Shown here: positions 33,732 to 35,960 of the stretch, piece after piece
How positions within the stretch are numbered: position 1 is the first letter of the stretch
Layout: each line of letters begins with the position of its first letter
NCBI GenBank assembly: GCA_021787655.1
Contig: JAJYLM010000003.1
Coordinates: 1-35,960, forward strand
Direction of reading: 5' to 3'
Length of the DNA: 35,960 nucleotides
Source of the DNA: a bacterium
GTDB taxonomy: Bacteria > JAMCPX01
Translations under genes and position numbers: made by a program
The notes under the pieces: model-generated
Told to the model about the DNA's origin: nothing
Database searches by the model: none
Seen by the model: only the letters and a program-made list of their open reading frames with translations

Positions 33732-34163
33732 TTACCGTATCAGGAGCCTCCAGGTATAATGAATCGTGAAGCTGCCGAAACCGATGCTCACCAGGTTGAT
33801 GAGGACTTCGAAAAACATACCGGTGTTCATGTTTTTATACATCCCGTTCTCGATGTTATACAGGACATCCATCAATCCGAGGAACACGAACGTGCCTCCT
33901 GCAACAATGCCCCAGAGTACGCCTGCCGTTTCGTGGTGATACAGGTAATGTGCAGACAGGAAGAAGGCAATACTCATCCAGAGGTCTGCAGCGACGAAGC
34001 TCCTCTGAAACACCATATAACACCGTTCGTTGGATGACTGGACACTGTTCGGGACGAAGAAAAATAATATCCAGAAGATGATCGTAAACACACCGGCAAG
34101 AACCTCGAGAACGATAAATGTCATGGATGCAGTCGCGAGCGGCAGAAACCCTGGTATATGCAT
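33732..34163 (-). CDS. small four-helix membrane protein of unknown function
   Basis: 143 residues from ATG 34163, chosen for the perfect AAGGAGG just upstream; the open frame extends further but without support. Four hydrophobic segments are visible: about 8-34, 55-72, 78-98 and 117-138, with a His/Tyr-rich loop (HYLYHHETAG) between helices 2 and 3. No family is recognised. It lies 39 bases upstream of the aspartase gene on the same strand and may be cotranscribed with it. Confidence 0.75.
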   Translation of the reverse strand: MHIPGFLPLATASMTFIVLEVLAGVFTIIFWILFFFVPNSVQSSNERCYMVFQRSFVAADLWMSIAFFLSAHYLYHHETAGVLWGIVAGGTFVFLGLMDVLYNIENGMYKNMNTGMFFEVLINLVSIGFGSFTIHYTWRLLIR

Positions 34164-34417
34164 AGGAACCTCCTTAACGGTTTTTATAAAAACCGGATAC
34201 CACGAATGCCGCGTTGTGACAAGAGAAGACTGATCTGTGCTGACAGCTTCTGCCGCACACGTCCTGCTTGTCATAACGACACGTTTGGCATATTGTTATG
34301 CCATCGGTTTGTCCCGCGGTGCAGGGCGGAACCGGAATAACATGCACGCTCCTGGGGGAACGGGATGATTCTTGCAGTATCCTTTCTGACGGGGTTGGCA
34401 AAAAAGGCGGATGGGGT

Positions 34418-35413
34418 ATGTTCGAACGAACGGTTTTGGTCACTGGTGCAGGAGGGTTTATCGGGTCGTTTTTGTGCAGGAGGCTGTCTGCGGACGGATT
34501 CCGGATACGGGCACTTGCATTCCCCGGGGAAAACATGGAACACCTGCAGGCCCTCGGCGCCGATATCCGTACCGGTGATCTGACGAAGCCTGCAACCATC
34601 AAGGGCATAGCCGATGGCGTGGACATCGCCTATCACCTTGCCGGCCGGGTGACTGACTGGGGTCCGAAGAAGGTGTTCGAGGAGGCAATCGTCGATGCGA
34701 CAAGGAACCTGGTTGCAGAGGCTGCATGCAAGGTCCAGAGGTTTGTCTACATAAGCTCATTCTGCGCATGCGGCATGGGCAGGCACCTGAAGGGCATGAC
34801 AGAAGACGGCCAGATGTTCAAAACAGGCATTCCGTATGGAGACGCAAAGCTGGATGCCGAGGCTGTGGTCATGGACTATCACCGGAAGAAGGGCATGACC
34901 TATACGATCGTCAGGCCGGCGAATGTCATCGGTCCGGGCAGCATCTGGGTCAGGGACGTGTTTGAGAGGCTGCACGTGTCCGGCGTACCGCTGATCGACC
35001 ACGGACGCTACAGTGCGAGCCTCGTCTCTGTGGAAAATCTCGTCGATGGCCTCGTGCTGGCAGGTACCAGAGAAGAAGCGAAGAACAGGGCATATTTTTT
35101 CCGTGACGACTGGGATGTTACGTGGGCGCACTATCTATCCGACCTCGGCGCCATCGCCGGGAAACGCCCATCATTCAGCGTCCCGTTCAGGGCAGCATGG
35201 CTTGGCGCCGCCGTCGTCGAGCGGATCTATGCGCCTTTCCACGCCCGTCCGCCGGCCACAAGAGCTGCCGTTGCGATCATGGGCAGGGACATGGATGTCG
35301 ATAACAGCAGGGCAAAAGCCGAGCTTGGCTGGAAAACGCGGGTCACGTACGAACAGGCCATGAAGACGATAGAAGCCTGGGTAAGAAGCGAATTGTTCAC
35401 CGGTAAAAAATAG
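34418..35413 (+). CDS. NAD-dependent epimerase / 3-beta-HSD-like extended SDR
   Basis: 331 residues from ATG 34418 (AAAAAGG upstream); the frame is open further upstream but without family similarity. The glycine motif TGAGGFIG (9-16) binds NAD(P); Ser in YISSFCACG and Tyr140-x3-Lys144 in PYGDAK form the catalytic set; RPANVIGPGS follows, as in hopanoid/sterol-type 3-beta-hydroxysteroid dehydrogenases and dihydroflavonol-reductase-like proteins. Substrate not evident. It is divergent from the small membrane protein gene, with a 254-base shared upstream region. Confidence 0.85.
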   Translation: MFERTVLVTGAGGFIGSFLCRRLSADGFRIRALAFPGENMEHLQALGADIRTGDLTKPATIKGIADGVDIAYHLAGRVTDWGPKKVFEEAIVDATRNLVAEAACKVQRFVYISSFCACGMGRHLKGMTEDGQMFKTGIPYGDAKLDAEAVVMDYHRKKGMTYTIVRPANVIGPGSIWVRDVFERLHVSGVPLIDHGRYSASLVSVENLVDGLVLAGTREEAKNRAYFFRDDWDVTWAHYLSDLGAIAGKRPSFSVPFRAAWLGAAVVERIYAPFHARPPATRAAVAIMGRDMDVDNSRAKAELGWKTRVTYEQAMKTIEAWVRSELFTGKK

Positions 35414-35435
35414 GGACGAAGTTTGTTCATGATAC

Positions 35436-35476
35436 GATGAAGCAATGCTCTTCCGTATATGGAGCATTGCTTCATC
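35436..35476. terminator. perfect 15-bp hairpin between convergent genes
   Basis: GATGAAGCAATGCTC (35436-35450) pairs without mismatch with GAGCATTGCTTCATC (35462-35476) around an 11-base loop. It lies between the ends of the SDR gene and the minus-strand Gln-rich gene, where a bidirectional terminator is expected. Neither strand has a T tract after the stem, so it may instead protect 3' ends or be a dispersed repeat. Confidence 0.5.
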
Positions 35477-35509
35477 AGCTGACCTTAACCCAGGCTGCGT
35501 CAGAAACGG

Positions 35510-35960
35510 TTATCTGAATGCCTGAACGTTGCCGGCCCTGCTGTTTGCAGGTCCGGAAAAACCTGAGTTCCCTGATTGTCGATACTGTGTTTGGAACGCA
35601 GGTGCCTGCTGCTGAGAAAAATTATTGGACTGCCCGAATTGCTGCCGGGGTGCTGAAAAGGCAGTGGACTGTCCAAAGTGCGCCTGCGGCTGTATGACCT
35701 GCCTGATTTGCTGCGGTTGTTGCTGCCTGGAAAATCCGTTGGTCTGCCGGAATTGTGTCTGGCTGAACTGTGTCCGGGGTTGTACCGGCTGACTGTAGTT
35801 CTGCTGTGGACGGTTGACCATGCTGTTGCCCGGGCTGAGCAGTGCAGGCTGTGTGCCCTGTCTGAACTGGTTGGCAGGCTGTCGTGCGACGAAATTATTG
35901 TGCTGGTTCTGTTGCTGCGGCGGTACAGCCAGTCTGAACCCGTTGCGTGGCTGCTGCGGC
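35510..35960 (-). CDS. Gln/Asn/Phe-rich low-complexity protein, 5' end outside window
   Basis: The frame is open from the stop at 35510 to the right edge of the window (about 149 codons), so the gene continues beyond it; Met at 35821 is internal. The visible part is repetitive: short units such as QFxQ, FGQS, FSQQQ and RQTNGF recur, with about a quarter Gln in the last 103 residues plus many Asn, Phe, Tyr, Ser and Pro and very few acidic residues. No domain is recognisable. The composition is that of prion-like or disordered surface proteins. The N-terminus, which would show whether it is exported, is missing. Confidence 0.7.
   Translation of the reverse strand, partial: PQQPRNGFRLAVPPQQQNQHNNFVARQPANQFRQGTQPALLSPGNSMVNRPQQNYSQPVQPRTQFSQTQFRQTNGFSRQQQPQQIRQVIQPQAHFGQSTAFSAPRQQFGQSNNFSQQQAPAFQTQYRQSGNSGFSGPANSRAGNVQAFR

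Overview
The window looks like a chromosomal segment from a Gram-negative bacterium. It carries several outer-membrane proteins (an OprO/P-type porin, a PorV/FadL-like barrel and a small barrel protein), a lipoprotein and a SPOR protein. An MglA-type Ras-like GTPase, DUF4388 domains, a glutaredoxin-like protein disulfide oxidoreductase (PDO), a CoA-disulfide-reductase-like enzyme, an Old-Yellow-Enzyme homologue with a four-Cys tail and a LivHMG transporter suggest an anaerobic or microaerophilic member of Nitrospirota or the former Deltaproteobacteria. That placement is inference. I see no tRNA, rRNA, insertion sequence, phage gene or CRISPR array.

Layout. 1-3678: two tandem, partly near-identical NHL-type beta-propeller proteins; the first is cut by the window edge, and the second is a lipoprotein with a short collagen-like stalk and an IPT/TIG domain. 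Palindromic repeats lie between them and an intrinsic terminator follows. 3908-6414: an OYE-family oxidoreductase preceded by a perfect FNR-type box, then a porin. 6446-16543: a tightly packed plus-strand run with many 1-4 base overlaps: degenerate receiver-DUF4388 protein, zinc-ribbon membrane protein, birA, coaX, TPR protein, EF-G paralogue with altered G motifs, SPOR membrane protein, a protein with a periodic Leu-Pro linker, an MglA-like GTPase with a C-terminal extension, and a YbjQ-family protein.

23640 down to 16692, minus strand: a thiol-redox run (deoxyhypusine-synthase-like protein, epimerase, two thioredoxins, thioredoxin reductase, PDO, CoADR/Nox-like flavoprotein, OsmC, outer-membrane protein). 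24310 to 23738 is an unidentified protein; 24550-25308 is a YwiC-like membrane protein. 25309-26169 is the only long stretch without an ordinary gene. It holds a strong-looking promoter, a 16-residue lysine-rich peptide gene with an excellent Shine-Dalgarno site, a terminator, and an AT-rich block with two perfect palindromes sharing one core. 27341 to 26170: a short heme-copper-oxidase-subunit-I-like protein and a barrel protein. 27539-29323: a long-chain acyl-CoA synthetase, convergent with livG-livM-livH (32122 to 29336) and an aspartase-type lyase upstream of them. The right end has a small four-helix membrane protein, an SDR/3-beta-HSD-like epimerase, a perfect 15-bp hairpin and a Gln/Asn/Phe-rich low-complexity protein that runs off the edge.

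The two most interesting places are the 6.4-16.5 kb operon, which joins cofactor genes to two unusual GTPases and putative scaffold proteins, and the lysine-rich micropeptide transcription unit near 25.5 kb.
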